A DNA stretch of 6,122 nt, taken from NCBI GenBank assembly GCA_938046495.1, contig CALIXG010000071.1, forward strand, positions 1-6,122, written 5' to 3'. The notes beneath the pieces were generated by a model, which was not told the origin of the DNA, did no database searches, and saw only the letters and a list, made by a program, of their open reading frames with translations. This DNA comes from an uncultured Candidatus Saccharibacteria bacterium. GTDB taxonomy: Bacteria; Patescibacteriota; Saccharimonadia; Saccharimonadales; Saccharimonadaceae. Position 1 is the stretch's first letter, and each line of letters starts with the position of its first letter. The position numbers and the translations under genes were made by a program. This document shows, in pieces, positions 1-6,122 of the stretch.

Positions 1-99
1 AGAAAAAGCCTCACATACAAACATAAATCTCCAATCATTACCGACGGCAAAATTCAATTCGACATTATAGAAGTTAGCCCTACTCAATACCAACAGTAA
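1..99 (+). CDS. C-terminal fragment of an unidentified upstream protein
   Basis: A frame open from the first base ends at TAA (97-99) and gives 32 residues, including the segment DGKIQFDIIEVSPTQYQQ at the end. The start lies outside the window. The 'I-Q-F-D-I-I-E-V' pattern close to the C-terminus weakly recalls the end of YraN/UPF0102 nuclease-like proteins, where a basic or polar residue followed by F-D-hydrophobic-hydrophobic lies near the end. The match is too short to assign a function. The stop lies only 17 bases before the -35 element of the next gene, and no terminator with a T-run separates them, so readthrough into the next gene is possible. That this is a real coding tail is fairly likely from the open frame and sensible composition, but not certain. 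Confidence 0.45.
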   Translation, partial: RKSLTYKHKSPIITDGKIQFDIIEVSPTQYQQ

Positions 100-116
100 A
101 AATTCATTCGAATTAC

Positions 117-146
117 TTGACAGTTTTCACGATGTTCCTTTATTAT
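117..146 (+). promoter_or_regulatory. Sigma-70-type promoter of the SemiSWEET gene
   Basis: A perfect -35 hexamer TTGACA (117-122) is followed after 18 bp by TATTAT (141-146), which has five of six matches to the consensus -10. Transcription would start near 152-155, giving a leader of about 25 bases. The position, directly after the upstream stop and just before a strong ribosome binding site, supports a real promoter. I see no obvious operator repeat in it. Confidence 0.7.
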
Positions 147-164
147 CGTTTATGTTTAATTTAA

Positions 165-171
165 AAAGGAG
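165..171 (+). promoter_or_regulatory. Strong ribosome binding site
   Basis: AAAGGAG ends 8 bases before the ATG at 180. This is near-ideal Shine-Dalgarno pairing and spacing. It fixes the start of the small membrane protein gene and suggests efficient translation. Confidence 0.8.
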
Positions 172-179
172 ACTATTTT

Positions 180-455
180 ATGAAGCCAAGCAATCTTAAA
201 AGCAAAATCAATACCATTGTCGGGTCAATCGGAGCCTTTATCGGTATCTTTGTCTTTATTGCCTATATTCCACAGATCCTTGCAAATCTCGGTGGAGCCA
301 AAGGTCAGCCTTGGCAACCTGCCATGGCCGCTTTCTCGTGTTTAATTTGGGTAATTTATGGTTGGACCAAAGAGCCGAAAAAAGACTATATCCTCATTAT
401 CCCTAACGCATTTGGCGTTATCCTTGGCTTTCTTGCTTTTATTACCGCTCTTTAG
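180..455 (+). CDS. SemiSWEET family (PQ-loop/MtN3) sugar transporter
   Basis: This is a 91-residue integral membrane protein with three predicted transmembrane helices at about residues 12-36, 47-62 and 70-90, the usual length and topology of a SemiSWEET. Family members dimerise in the cytoplasmic membrane and move sugars by facilitated, alternating-access transport. Visible signatures are the PQ motif in helix 1 (YIPQI, P31-Q32), a Trp in helix 2 (W57) and an Asn in helix 3 (P75-N76). These Trp and Asn positions correspond to the pair known to line the substrate pocket in the family. The segment 'QPWQPAMAAFSCLIWVIYGW' and the 'TKEPKKD' loop resemble versions I remember from lactobacilli and streptococci, which is compatible with transfer from Firmicutes, but I cannot test that here. 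It has its own promoter and ribosome binding site and appears monocistronic. The substrate cannot be read from the sequence. Confidence 0.88.
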   Translation: MKPSNLKSKINTIVGSIGAFIGIFVFIAYIPQILANLGGAKGQPWQPAMAAFSCLIWVIYGWTKEPKKDYILIIPNAFGVILGFLAFITAL

Positions 456-471
456 ACGCAGCTATCCATTT

Positions 472-498
472 TTGAAGAAAGATAATTACTGGTATAAT
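472..498 (+). promoter_or_regulatory. Extended -10 promoter upstream of the helicase-nuclease operon
   Basis: A perfect TATAAT (493-498) is preceded by TG at 490-491, giving the extended -10 form TGGTATAAT. The best -35 is a weak TTGAAG at 472-477 with a short 15 bp spacer, which is typical of promoters that rely on the extended -10. The predicted start near 505 leaves a leader of about 59 bases before the ATG at 564. It probably drives the helicase-nuclease, DHH and cysS genes together. Confidence 0.6.
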
Positions 499-502
499 CT
501 TC

Positions 503-532
503 TTAAAAGAATCCATTCAAACTAAATATAAT
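503..532 (+). promoter_or_regulatory. Possible second, weaker promoter
   Basis: A second perfect TATAAT lies at 527-532. An upstream TTAAAA (503-508, four of six matches to the -35 consensus) is spaced by 18 bp. Transcription would begin near 540 and give a leader of about 24 bases that keeps the ribosome binding site at 551-556. It lacks the TG extension of the first element. AT-rich intergenic DNA often yields chance TATAAT matches, so this is tentative. Confidence 0.3.
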
Positions 533-550
533 CTTGCACCAAAGGCCAAA

Positions 551-556
551 AAGGAG
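551..556 (+). promoter_or_regulatory. Ribosome binding site that decides the helicase start
   Basis: AAGGAG lies 7 bases before the ATG at 564. An in-frame TTG at 534 would add ten residues (MHQRPKRRTK), but it has no Shine-Dalgarno sequence in front of it and would place this AAGGAG inside the coding region. The ATG also puts the Q-motif (RPNKEQQAAI) directly at the N-terminus, as is usual for UvrD/PcrA helicases. Position 564 is therefore the preferred start. Confidence 0.8.
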
Positions 557-563
557 AACAAAG

Positions 564-3500
564 ATGAGACCAAATAAAGAACAGCAAGCCGCCATTGAAT
601 ATCTAGGCGGACCACTTCTGGTTTTAGCTGGTCCAGGTACCGGTAAGACGCAAATTATTTCTCAGCGTGTCGCTCACATTTTGAACGTCACCCAAACCAA
701 CCCGAGGAACATCCTTTGTCTCACTTTTACCGACGCCGCCGCCACCAACATGCGCGACCGTCTACGCACCGTGATCGGTAACTCCGCTGATGAATTGAAC
801 ATCATGACCTATCACTCCTTTGGAAAAACCATCATCGACCGCTACCAGAATTATGCCACCGAAATTGAACGTTTATCCGAAAAAAATATTAGTCCCGTCG
901 AAGCGGAGAATTTCTTCCAGCAACTTCTTGACGAGCTACCGATTACTAATCCATTGCGAGCTAATAAAGCTAGCGAAGTATCCGGGTTAATCAATAAACT
1001 TAAAAATGCCAATCTCTCCATCGCCGACTTAACTACCATCCAGGAAGCCAATCAAAAAGATATAGAGAATCTCAATCAAGCGCTCGCTGTAACCACCATT
1101 GGTAAAGCCAGTAGTGGTAATTTTGAAAGTAAATGCAAGGAACGCTATTTTCCGATCCTTACCGTACTAGGCCAAGTCAGTTCTTCTCATGATCAAAATA
1201 TCTTGCCGAACGTGCCGTATATTTCTAGCGAGCTTTATCGTCAAATGCTTGACCTTTATCAGTTAGAAACCACCAAAGATAAGCCTTCTATTGCGGCCCT
1301 AAAAAAATTTACCGATAGTCATTTCACTTTAAACGCTAGCGGGGTTTGTTATTATAAACAAACTAACGACATTGTTAAATTTTCTACCATTCTAGATTTT
1401 TGTCAAAAATACCAAACCTATCTCGCCGATAATCGCATGATTGACTATGCCGATATGATTCTTGAAGCAATCAAGCATCTAGAAACTGATGCAAATTTTA
1501 AGGCCATGATGGCTGAGCAATTTCAATATATCATGCTTGATGAGTTTCAAGATTCCAACCCGGCGCAAGTTCGTTTAATCCAACTCATCACCGACTACGA
1601 TAAACCAGAAATTATGGCCGTAGGCGATGACGACCAGACCATTTACGAATTTCAAGGAGCACTTTCTTCTAATCTCGTCGATTTTTATCAGCACTACCAG
1701 GCCAAAATCATTATTCTTAAAGAAAATTATCGTTCAACTAGTGAAATTCTTACTTTGTCGCGTAAAATTGCCGACCAGATCCCTGATAGCTTTATTAAAT
1801 CCGAGTCCGTCCTAACCAGCCTGGGTGAAACTTCCGGTGACTTCACTAAAAATCTTCATGCCGCCAGAAACTCAGAATTATCAAAAATCACCAGTGACGA
1901 TCAGGCGCTTCAACCGATTAACCATCCAAACACTCGCATTTCTCGCCATCACTTCAGTGATACCATTTCTGAATATCAGTGGGTCGCTGAAACCATCCAT
2001 AATCTTATTCAAAGTGGGGAAGAGCAAAAAAATATTGCCATTATCGCTCGAAAACACGATGTCTTAAAGGCGATACTACCGTATCTTCGTAAATACGACA
2101 ATATTAATGTCACTTATGAACGAAAGGAAAATATTCTTGAAGATGCCAAAATCAAAGAACTTCATGACCTACTTCGTGTCATTCATCAGCTCGCATCTGG
2201 ACAAGACCCCCTTGATTTACTTGCAGAAATTATGAGCGCCGACTATCTCGGACTTAATCCACTTGATTTTGTGCAACTAGTTCACACTGGATATCACGAC
2301 CATCGTCATTTTCTTGATTATCTGCTCGGATATCAAAAACTTCCCGCCGTAAGAAATTTCGCCAAATTCCTCGCTGAACTTGCTAAAAAATCTCTCACCT
2401 CGTCTGTCGAAGATATGATAAATTTCCTCATCAATTTAAAACCAATTTATCTTAATCTTGAAACTTCAGAAGTAAATTCTGGATCTAATGAGACGTCGAA
2501 ATCAAACCCTGATTCCGCCATCATCGATCCATTCGAAAACAATTCAAAATCTACCGACTCCTCCGAAAAATCTCTCTATATTTCACCATTTTTACCAAAT
2601 CTTGATTATGAAAATCCGGAAACTCTAGCTAAACAGCTAACCTCCAAGGAAGTTCGCCAGATGGTAGATTTTTACCAAAATCTCGCCACCCTGAAAGAGG
2701 AATTTTATAATTTCACCAAGGTTGAACATCCAAAACTCGCCGACTATATTGATTTTCTCGATAAATATCAAGCCGCCAATGCCACTATCCAAAAATCTGC
2801 AATTTTTTCCGATGATCAAAACGCTGTTACTTTAATCTCCGCCCATAAATCTAAAGGTCTTGAATTTAAACACGTCTTTCTCCTTGACCTTTCTGATGCT
2901 CACTGGAATCAAAACCGTGGATCGCAGGGAATTAAGCCACCTTTTAATCTGACTTTTGTCAATGGAGCTACCGAAAGTGAAGGATGTAATCTACGTCTCC
3001 TCTTTGTGGCCATGACTCGCGCCGCCAAATCCCTTACTATGACTAGCGCCACTACTAACCATAACCAAAGCGCCACTAAGCCACTTGGCATGATGATGGA
3101 AATTAATGAGGAAAAAATCATCAAAACCTCTCCATTGTTAGAAGTGCCTGAAATCTTCCAACACCCATCCGATAATTCTGAAATTACCGAATTACAACAT
3201 CTAAAATCCACCTGGCTCGACAAATATCTCGATCCAAAAGATGATTTGCTCAAATATCTTCACGCCAAAGCCGATAATATTTGGCTTTCCGCCACCGATG
3301 TTTCAAATTTCGTAGACCTTGAATATAATGGTCCACTAAGCTTCTACCGCAACCGCCTCATTGGCGCACCACGCAGTATTGAAAATGTAGTAAATATCGA
3401 AAAAGGCAATCTAATCCACAAGTGTTTTGAAATGATTACTAATCAAAAAATCACCGCTGAGCAGGCCCTTGAATATTACCTTGAAACTGCCAAAAATCTT

Positions 3501-4127
3501 GATCTTTCGGAGCGTGAAATCGAAGATCTTATTACCATTGGTAAAACCGAATTACTTCAAAGTATCGAATATTTCCACGATATTCTCTTTGACGAGCATG
3601 CTAAGGCCGAAGTTTCATTTAGTCATGAAAAACTTTCCTTTGAAGGCGTCCCTATCACCGGTACTATCGACCACCTCACCATCGATGAACAGAATAAGAC
3701 CATTCGCATCTACGATTTCAAAACCTCAACCGGTATGCAAGAAAAGGATACTTGGAAAAATAACAAGAAACTTTTCATTTATACCATTCAGTTACTTTTC
3801 TATTATTATCTTGTCACTACTTCACCGACTTACAAAAATTACACGGTCGAATCTATGAGCCTACTTTTCGTTCTTCCAAGCTATAAAAACGTCAAACCAG
3901 GCGAGCCAGGTGAATTCTTCGAAAAAACTATCACTAAATCTGAGATCGCCGAATTTGATATCAACATTCCGAAACTCATTCACGCTATTCGTCATCAACT
4001 AGATACCTTAGATTTCCTTAATAGTGATTCTTTTGCCTGTAAACCAGTCGGATACACCACCAAGAAAGCTGAGATTATCGACTTCGCCAACCAGCTAATC
4101 GCCGACTATGATAAAATTAAAGAGTAA
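564..4127 (+). CDS. UvrD/PcrA-like SF1 helicase fused to a RecB-like PD-(D/E)XK nuclease
   Basis: This 1187-residue protein has a complete SF1A helicase core. The motifs, in order, are the Q-motif at the N-terminus, Walker A GPGTGKT (23-29), motif Ia LTFTDAAATNMRDR (53-66), Ib TYHSFG (82-87), II DEFQD (326-330), III GDDDQTIYEFQGA (354-366), IV ENYRS (387-391), V SAHKSKGLEF (about 759-768) and VI LRLLFVAMTRA (810-820). The C-terminal third has a nuclease domain with all expected active-site motifs: GNLIH (His952), a Glu in AKAEVSF (Glu1016), GTIDHL (Asp1036), YDFKTS (Asp1051, Lys1053) and the QLLFYYY helix (from Gln1076). The family unwinds DNA 3'-5' with ATP, and the nuclease would cut the unwound strands, so a role in double-strand-break end processing like AddA or RecB is inferred. 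The 1B and 2B regions are longer than in PcrA, with a Ser/Asn-rich stretch at 633-670. Iron-sulfur cysteines are missing. The stop overlaps the next start by one base. Confidence 0.9.
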   Translation: MRPNKEQQAAIEYLGGPLLVLAGPGTGKTQIISQRVAHILNVTQTNPRNILCLTFTDAAATNMRDRLRTVIGNSADELNIMTYHSFGKTIIDRYQNYATEIERLSEKNISPVEAENFFQQLLDELPITNPLRANKASEVSGLINKLKNANLSIADLTTIQEANQKDIENLNQALAVTTIGKASSGNFESKCKERYFPILTVLGQVSSSHDQNILPNVPYISSELYRQMLDLYQLETTKDKPSIAALKKFTDSHFTLNASGVCYYKQTNDIVKFSTILDFCQKYQTYLADNRMIDYADMILEAIKHLETDANFKAMMAEQFQYIMLDEFQDSNPAQVRLIQLITDYDKPEIMAVGDDDQTIYEFQGALSSNLVDFYQHYQAKIIILKENYRSTSEILTLSRKIADQIPDSFIKSESVLTSLGETSGDFTKNLHAARNSELSKITSDDQALQPINHPNTRISRHHFSDTISEYQWVAETIHNLIQSGEEQKNIAIIARKHDVLKAILPYLRKYDNINVTYERKENILEDAKIKELHDLLRVIHQLASGQDPLDLLAEIMSADYLGLNPLDFVQLVHTGYHDHRHFLDYLLGYQKLPAVRNFAKFLAELAKKSLTSSVEDMINFLINLKPIYLNLETSEVNSGSNETSKSNPDSAIIDPFENNSKSTDSSEKSLYISPFLPNLDYENPETLAKQLTSKEVRQMVDFYQNLATLKEEFYNFTKVEHPKLADYIDFLDKYQAANATIQKSAIFSDDQNAVTLISAHKSKGLEFKHVFLLDLSDAHWNQNRGSQGIKPPFNLTFVNGATESEGCNLRLLFVAMTRAAKSLTMTSATTNHNQSATKPLGMMMEINEEKIIKTSPLLEVPEIFQHPSDNSEITELQHLKSTWLDKYLDPKDDLLKYLHAKADNIWLSATDVSNFVDLEYNGPLSFYRNRLIGAPRSIENVVNIEKGNLIHKCFEMITNQKITAEQALEYYLETAKNLDLSEREIEDLITIGKTELLQSIEYFHDILFDEHAKAEVSFSHEKLSFEGVPITGTIDHLTIDEQNKTIRIYDFKTSTGMQEKDTWKNNKKLFIYTIQLLFYYYLVTTSPTYKNYTVESMSLLFVLPSYKNVKPGEPGEFFEKTITKSEIAEFDINIPKLIHAIRHQLDTLDFLNSDSFACKPVGYTTKKAEIIDFANQLIADYDKIKE

Positions 4128-5113
4128 TGTATCAAAATTTTTCAGAATTTCTCCAAAACAAAAGCAAAATCTGTATCATTCAAGCCGAAAATCCCGACGG
4201 CGATTCACTAGGTTCCAGCTTAGCGCTCGAGTCTCTCCTTGAAGACAAGGAAATTTCACTTTATTGCCCGGTCAATGTTCCAAAATATCTCCGCTATTTT
4301 TCTGGCTGGGAACGCGTTGATCAAAATTTTGATTATCATGCAGATGGCTACATCATTGTCGATACCGCCGCCACTATTCTTCTTAGCAAACTACTTGATG
4401 ATTTGGTGATTCGCAATATTCTCTACACTAAACCAATTTTCGTCATCGACCATCATGAAACTGACGATGATTTAGATTTTCCACACCAAAGTATTATCGA
4501 ACATTTACCATCTTGCACTAATCTGATTTACAAAATTGCCATTGATCAGAATATTAAAATCAATCAATCCGCCGCCGAAAATATCTTCCAAGGTCTACTT
4601 TCCGATACCCTCGGCCTCACCACTGCTGGCGTCACCGCTGATACTTTCCGCGTCGCTGCCCACCTCACTGAACTGGGTGCCGACATCAATAAGCTCGAAG
4701 AAAATCGCAAAGAATACATGAAGAAATCGCGCCGTATTCTTGATTATAAGGCCGACCTCATTAAGCGCATCGAATATAGCCTCGACGATAAACTTTCTAC
4801 CATTCATATTCCTTGGTCTGATATTACCGAATTTTCCGATGAATATAATCCAAACGCTCTCATTCTCGAGGAAATGAAAATGGTTGAAGGTGTAGAGGTA
4901 GCTGTCGCTATTAAAACTTATCCAGATGGCAAAGTTACCGGTAAAATTCGCACCTCTAAACCGATCGCCGACAAGGTCGCTGGTTATTTTGGTGGCGGCG
5001 GTCATCCTTTTGCCGCTGGTTTTCGCACTTACGATACCACCTACGATGATGTGCTGCGTGATTTAGTTTTCTGTTGTAATGATTTACTTTTTAAGTCCCA
5101 AGAAACCAATTAA
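4127..5113 (+). CDS. DHH/DHHA1 family phosphoesterase, NrnA-like
   Basis: This 328-residue cytoplasmic protein has the length and domain order of NrnA-type enzymes (oligoribonuclease and 3',5'-pAp phosphatase, Mn2+-dependent). The DHH domain shows motif I NPDGDSLGS (Asp24, Asp26), motif II IIVDTAA (Asp79), motif III DHH (108-110) and motif IV LLSDTLG (Asp160). The DHHA1 domain ends with the substrate-binding RTSK (from Arg275) and GGGGHPFAAG (289-298). One feature is odd: the conserved metal-ligand His of motif I, seen as H-x-x-P-D-x-D in the family, is Ala20 here. The other metal-site residues are intact, so activity may be altered rather than lost. The ATG lies within TAATG, overlapping the helicase stop by one base, and only a weak AAAGAG precedes it, so translation is probably coupled to the helicase. 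The exact substrate (nanoRNA, pAp, cyclic-dinucleotide product or short DNA) cannot be read from the sequence. Confidence 0.88.
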   Translation: MYQNFSEFLQNKSKICIIQAENPDGDSLGSSLALESLLEDKEISLYCPVNVPKYLRYFSGWERVDQNFDYHADGYIIVDTAATILLSKLLDDLVIRNILYTKPIFVIDHHETDDDLDFPHQSIIEHLPSCTNLIYKIAIDQNIKINQSAAENIFQGLLSDTLGLTTAGVTADTFRVAAHLTELGADINKLEENRKEYMKKSRRILDYKADLIKRIEYSLDDKLSTIHIPWSDITEFSDEYNPNALILEEMKMVEGVEVAVAIKTYPDGKVTGKIRTSKPIADKVAGYFGGGGHPFAAGFRTYDTTYDDVLRDLVFCCNDLLFKSQETN

Positions 5114-5125
5114 TCGAGAAACTCT

Positions 5126-6122
5126 ATGACCAAACTTCACCTATTCAATACCAAGACTCGTCAAATCGAAGAGTTCATTCCCCAAAATCCTGCAAATGTC
5201 AAAATCTACACCTGCGGCCCTACCGTCTATAATTTTGCCCACATTGGAAATTTTGCTAGCTACATCTACTGGGACTTGTTAGTCCGCACTCTCAAGATCA
5301 ACCACCTAACCCCTCACCGCATTATTAATATTACCGATGTCGGACATCTCGCATCTGATGCCGACGATGGGGAAGATAAACTTGAAAAAGGCGCCAAACG
5401 TGAAAATAAAACCGTTTGGGAAATTGCCAAATTCTACGAAACAGCTTTCATTAAAGATTTTAATGCCCTAAATTTATTACCACCTACCAAATTCTGTCGT
5501 GCCACCGATTATATTCGGGAAGATCTTGAAGTAATTAATACTTTAATTGAGCGTGGATACACCTACGAAACTTCCGATGGCATTTATTTTGATACTAGTA
5601 AATTTGCTACCTATGCTGATTTTGCCAGACTCGATCTCGATAATCTTCGCGCCGGCGCTCGCGTCGACTTTAATTCCGAAAAACGCAACGTTTCTGATTT
5701 TGCTATCTGGAAATTTATTAAACCTGGCGAAGATCATGCCATGCAGTGGGATTTTCAAGGCAAAAAAGGCTACCCAGGCTGGCATCTTGAATGCTCCACC
5801 ATCTCACATTTTGAATTAGGTGAGCCCCTCGACATTCATGCCGGCGGCATCGATCACATTCCGATTCATCACACCAATGAAATCGCCCAATCGGAAGCTG
5901 CTTTTGGTAAAACTATGGCTAATTACTGGCTCCACGCCAATTTCATCACCATTGATAATCAAAAAATTAGCAAATCCCTTGGCAATACTTATTTAATTCA
6001 AGATCTAAAAGACCGCGGCTTCTCACCACTCGACTTTAAGCTCTGGATTTTGCAAGGACATTATCAATCCGAACGAAATTTCACTTTCGAAGGCCTTGCG
6101 GCTGCCAAAAATCGTCGTTTAC
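5126..6122 (+). CDS. cysS: Cysteinyl-tRNA synthetase, C-terminus cut by window end
   Basis: The first 332 residues of a class I aminoacyl-tRNA synthetase, which charges tRNA-Cys with cysteine in the cytoplasm using ATP. The frame is open to the window end. The HIGH motif is HIGN (39-42) after TCGPTVYNFA, and the KMSKS loop is KISKS (280-284) followed by LGN. All four zinc and cysteine-selecting ligands are visible: Cys30, Cys223 (WHLECS), His248 and Glu252 (IHHTNE). The usual 'ITDVDDKI' region is replaced by a longer version beginning ITDVGHLASDADDGEDKLEK (70-89), a form I associate with Patescibacteria. The full protein should run roughly another 100-150 residues for the anticodon-binding part. 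It starts 12 bases after the DHH stop behind a modest GAGAA (5116-5120), so it is likely cotranscribed with the two genes before it. Confidence 0.95.
   Translation, partial: MTKLHLFNTKTRQIEEFIPQNPANVKIYTCGPTVYNFAHIGNFASYIYWDLLVRTLKINHLTPHRIINITDVGHLASDADDGEDKLEKGAKRENKTVWEIAKFYETAFIKDFNALNLLPPTKFCRATDYIREDLEVINTLIERGYTYETSDGIYFDTSKFATYADFARLDLDNLRAGARVDFNSEKRNVSDFAIWKFIKPGEDHAMQWDFQGKKGYPGWHLECSTISHFELGEPLDIHAGGIDHIPIHHTNEIAQSEAAFGKTMANYWLHANFITIDNQKISKSLGNTYLIQDLKDRGFSPLDFKLWILQGHYQSERNFTFEGLAAAKNRRL

Noticed and set aside
101..114. AATTC-ATTC-GAATT hairpin after the first stop as a terminator
   Set aside because: The stem is only five AT-rich pairs with no T-run after it, and it abuts the -35 element.
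475..510. Inverted repeat after the SemiSWEET gene as a Rho-independent terminator
   Set aside because: The stem is imperfect and AT-rich, no T-run follows on either strand, and it contains a perfect extended -10. A promoter or operator role fits better.
534..563. TTG at 534 as the helicase start, adding ten N-terminal residues
   Set aside because: It has no ribosome binding site, and the AAGGAG at 551-556 is correctly spaced for the ATG at 564. The extra residues lie outside the conserved Q-motif.
1627..2067. Plus-strand open frames in other phases (also 3469-3858, 4536-4721 and 5547-5819)
   Set aside because: They overlap genes with complete motif sets in the main frame and show no recognisable domain or ribosome binding site.
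2909..3253. Minus-strand open frame of 114 codons inside the helicase gene (others at 851-1051, 2637-2819, 4595-5005 and 5543-5785)
   Set aside because: These lie wholly antisense to well-supported genes, lack family motifs and good start signals, and have compositions expected of complementary shadows.
1..6122. Alternative genetic code (TGA as Gly or Trp), as in Gracilibacteria, Absconditabacteria or Mollicutes
   Set aside because: All conserved Trp positions use TGG and conserved Gly positions use GGN. No gene has an in-frame TGA, and the stops used are TAA and TAG.
1..6122. CRISPR array, tRNA or rRNA gene, insertion sequence, phage or defence island
   Set aside because: No regularly spaced repeats, cloverleaf-like segments, transposase motifs or terminal inverted repeats were seen. 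The helicase-nuclease could recall defence nucleases, but its neighbours are housekeeping genes.

Overview
The window is a compact, all-plus-strand stretch of an AT-rich bacterial chromosome. The reading frames use the standard genetic code: Trp is TGG throughout and no gene needs TGA read through. The organism is most likely a member of the Patescibacteria/CPR, with Candidatus Saccharibacteria (TM7) as the best guess. The guess rests on remembered family resemblance: the CysRS has the long 'DVGHLASDADDGEDKLEKGA' variant and the 'GGIDHIPIHHTNE' zinc motif, and the DHH protein has an 'AENPDGDSLGS' motif I. It is an inference, not a database result.

Layout. Positions 1-99 are the end of an upstream gene that I cannot identify with confidence. 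A good sigma-70-type promoter (TTGACA, 18 bp, TATTAT) and a strong ribosome binding site precede a 91-residue SemiSWEET/PQ-loop membrane protein (180-455). A gap of about 108 bp carries an extended -10 element and a second TATAAT. After it comes a large SF1 (UvrD/PcrA-like) helicase fused to a C-terminal RecB-like PD-(D/E)XK nuclease (564-4127, 1187 residues). Its stop codon overlaps the start of a DHH/DHHA1 phosphoesterase of the NrnA type (4127-5113). Twelve bases later cysteinyl-tRNA synthetase begins (5126) and runs off the end of the window.

How the genes fit together. The last three genes look like one transcription unit. The helicase-nuclease is a plausible single-chain end-resection or repair enzyme, comparable in architecture to AddA or RecB. 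The DHH protein would degrade short oligonucleotides or nucleotide phosphates. CysRS is housekeeping. The SemiSWEET has its own promoter and is a separate small sugar-transport function.

There is no CRISPR array, tRNA, rRNA, insertion sequence or phage gene that I can support, and I see no clear undescribed system. The points most worth a second look are the motif-I His-to-Ala change in the DHH protein, the missing iron-sulfur cysteines and enlarged inserts of the helicase-nuclease, and the tandem TATAATCTT elements upstream of it.
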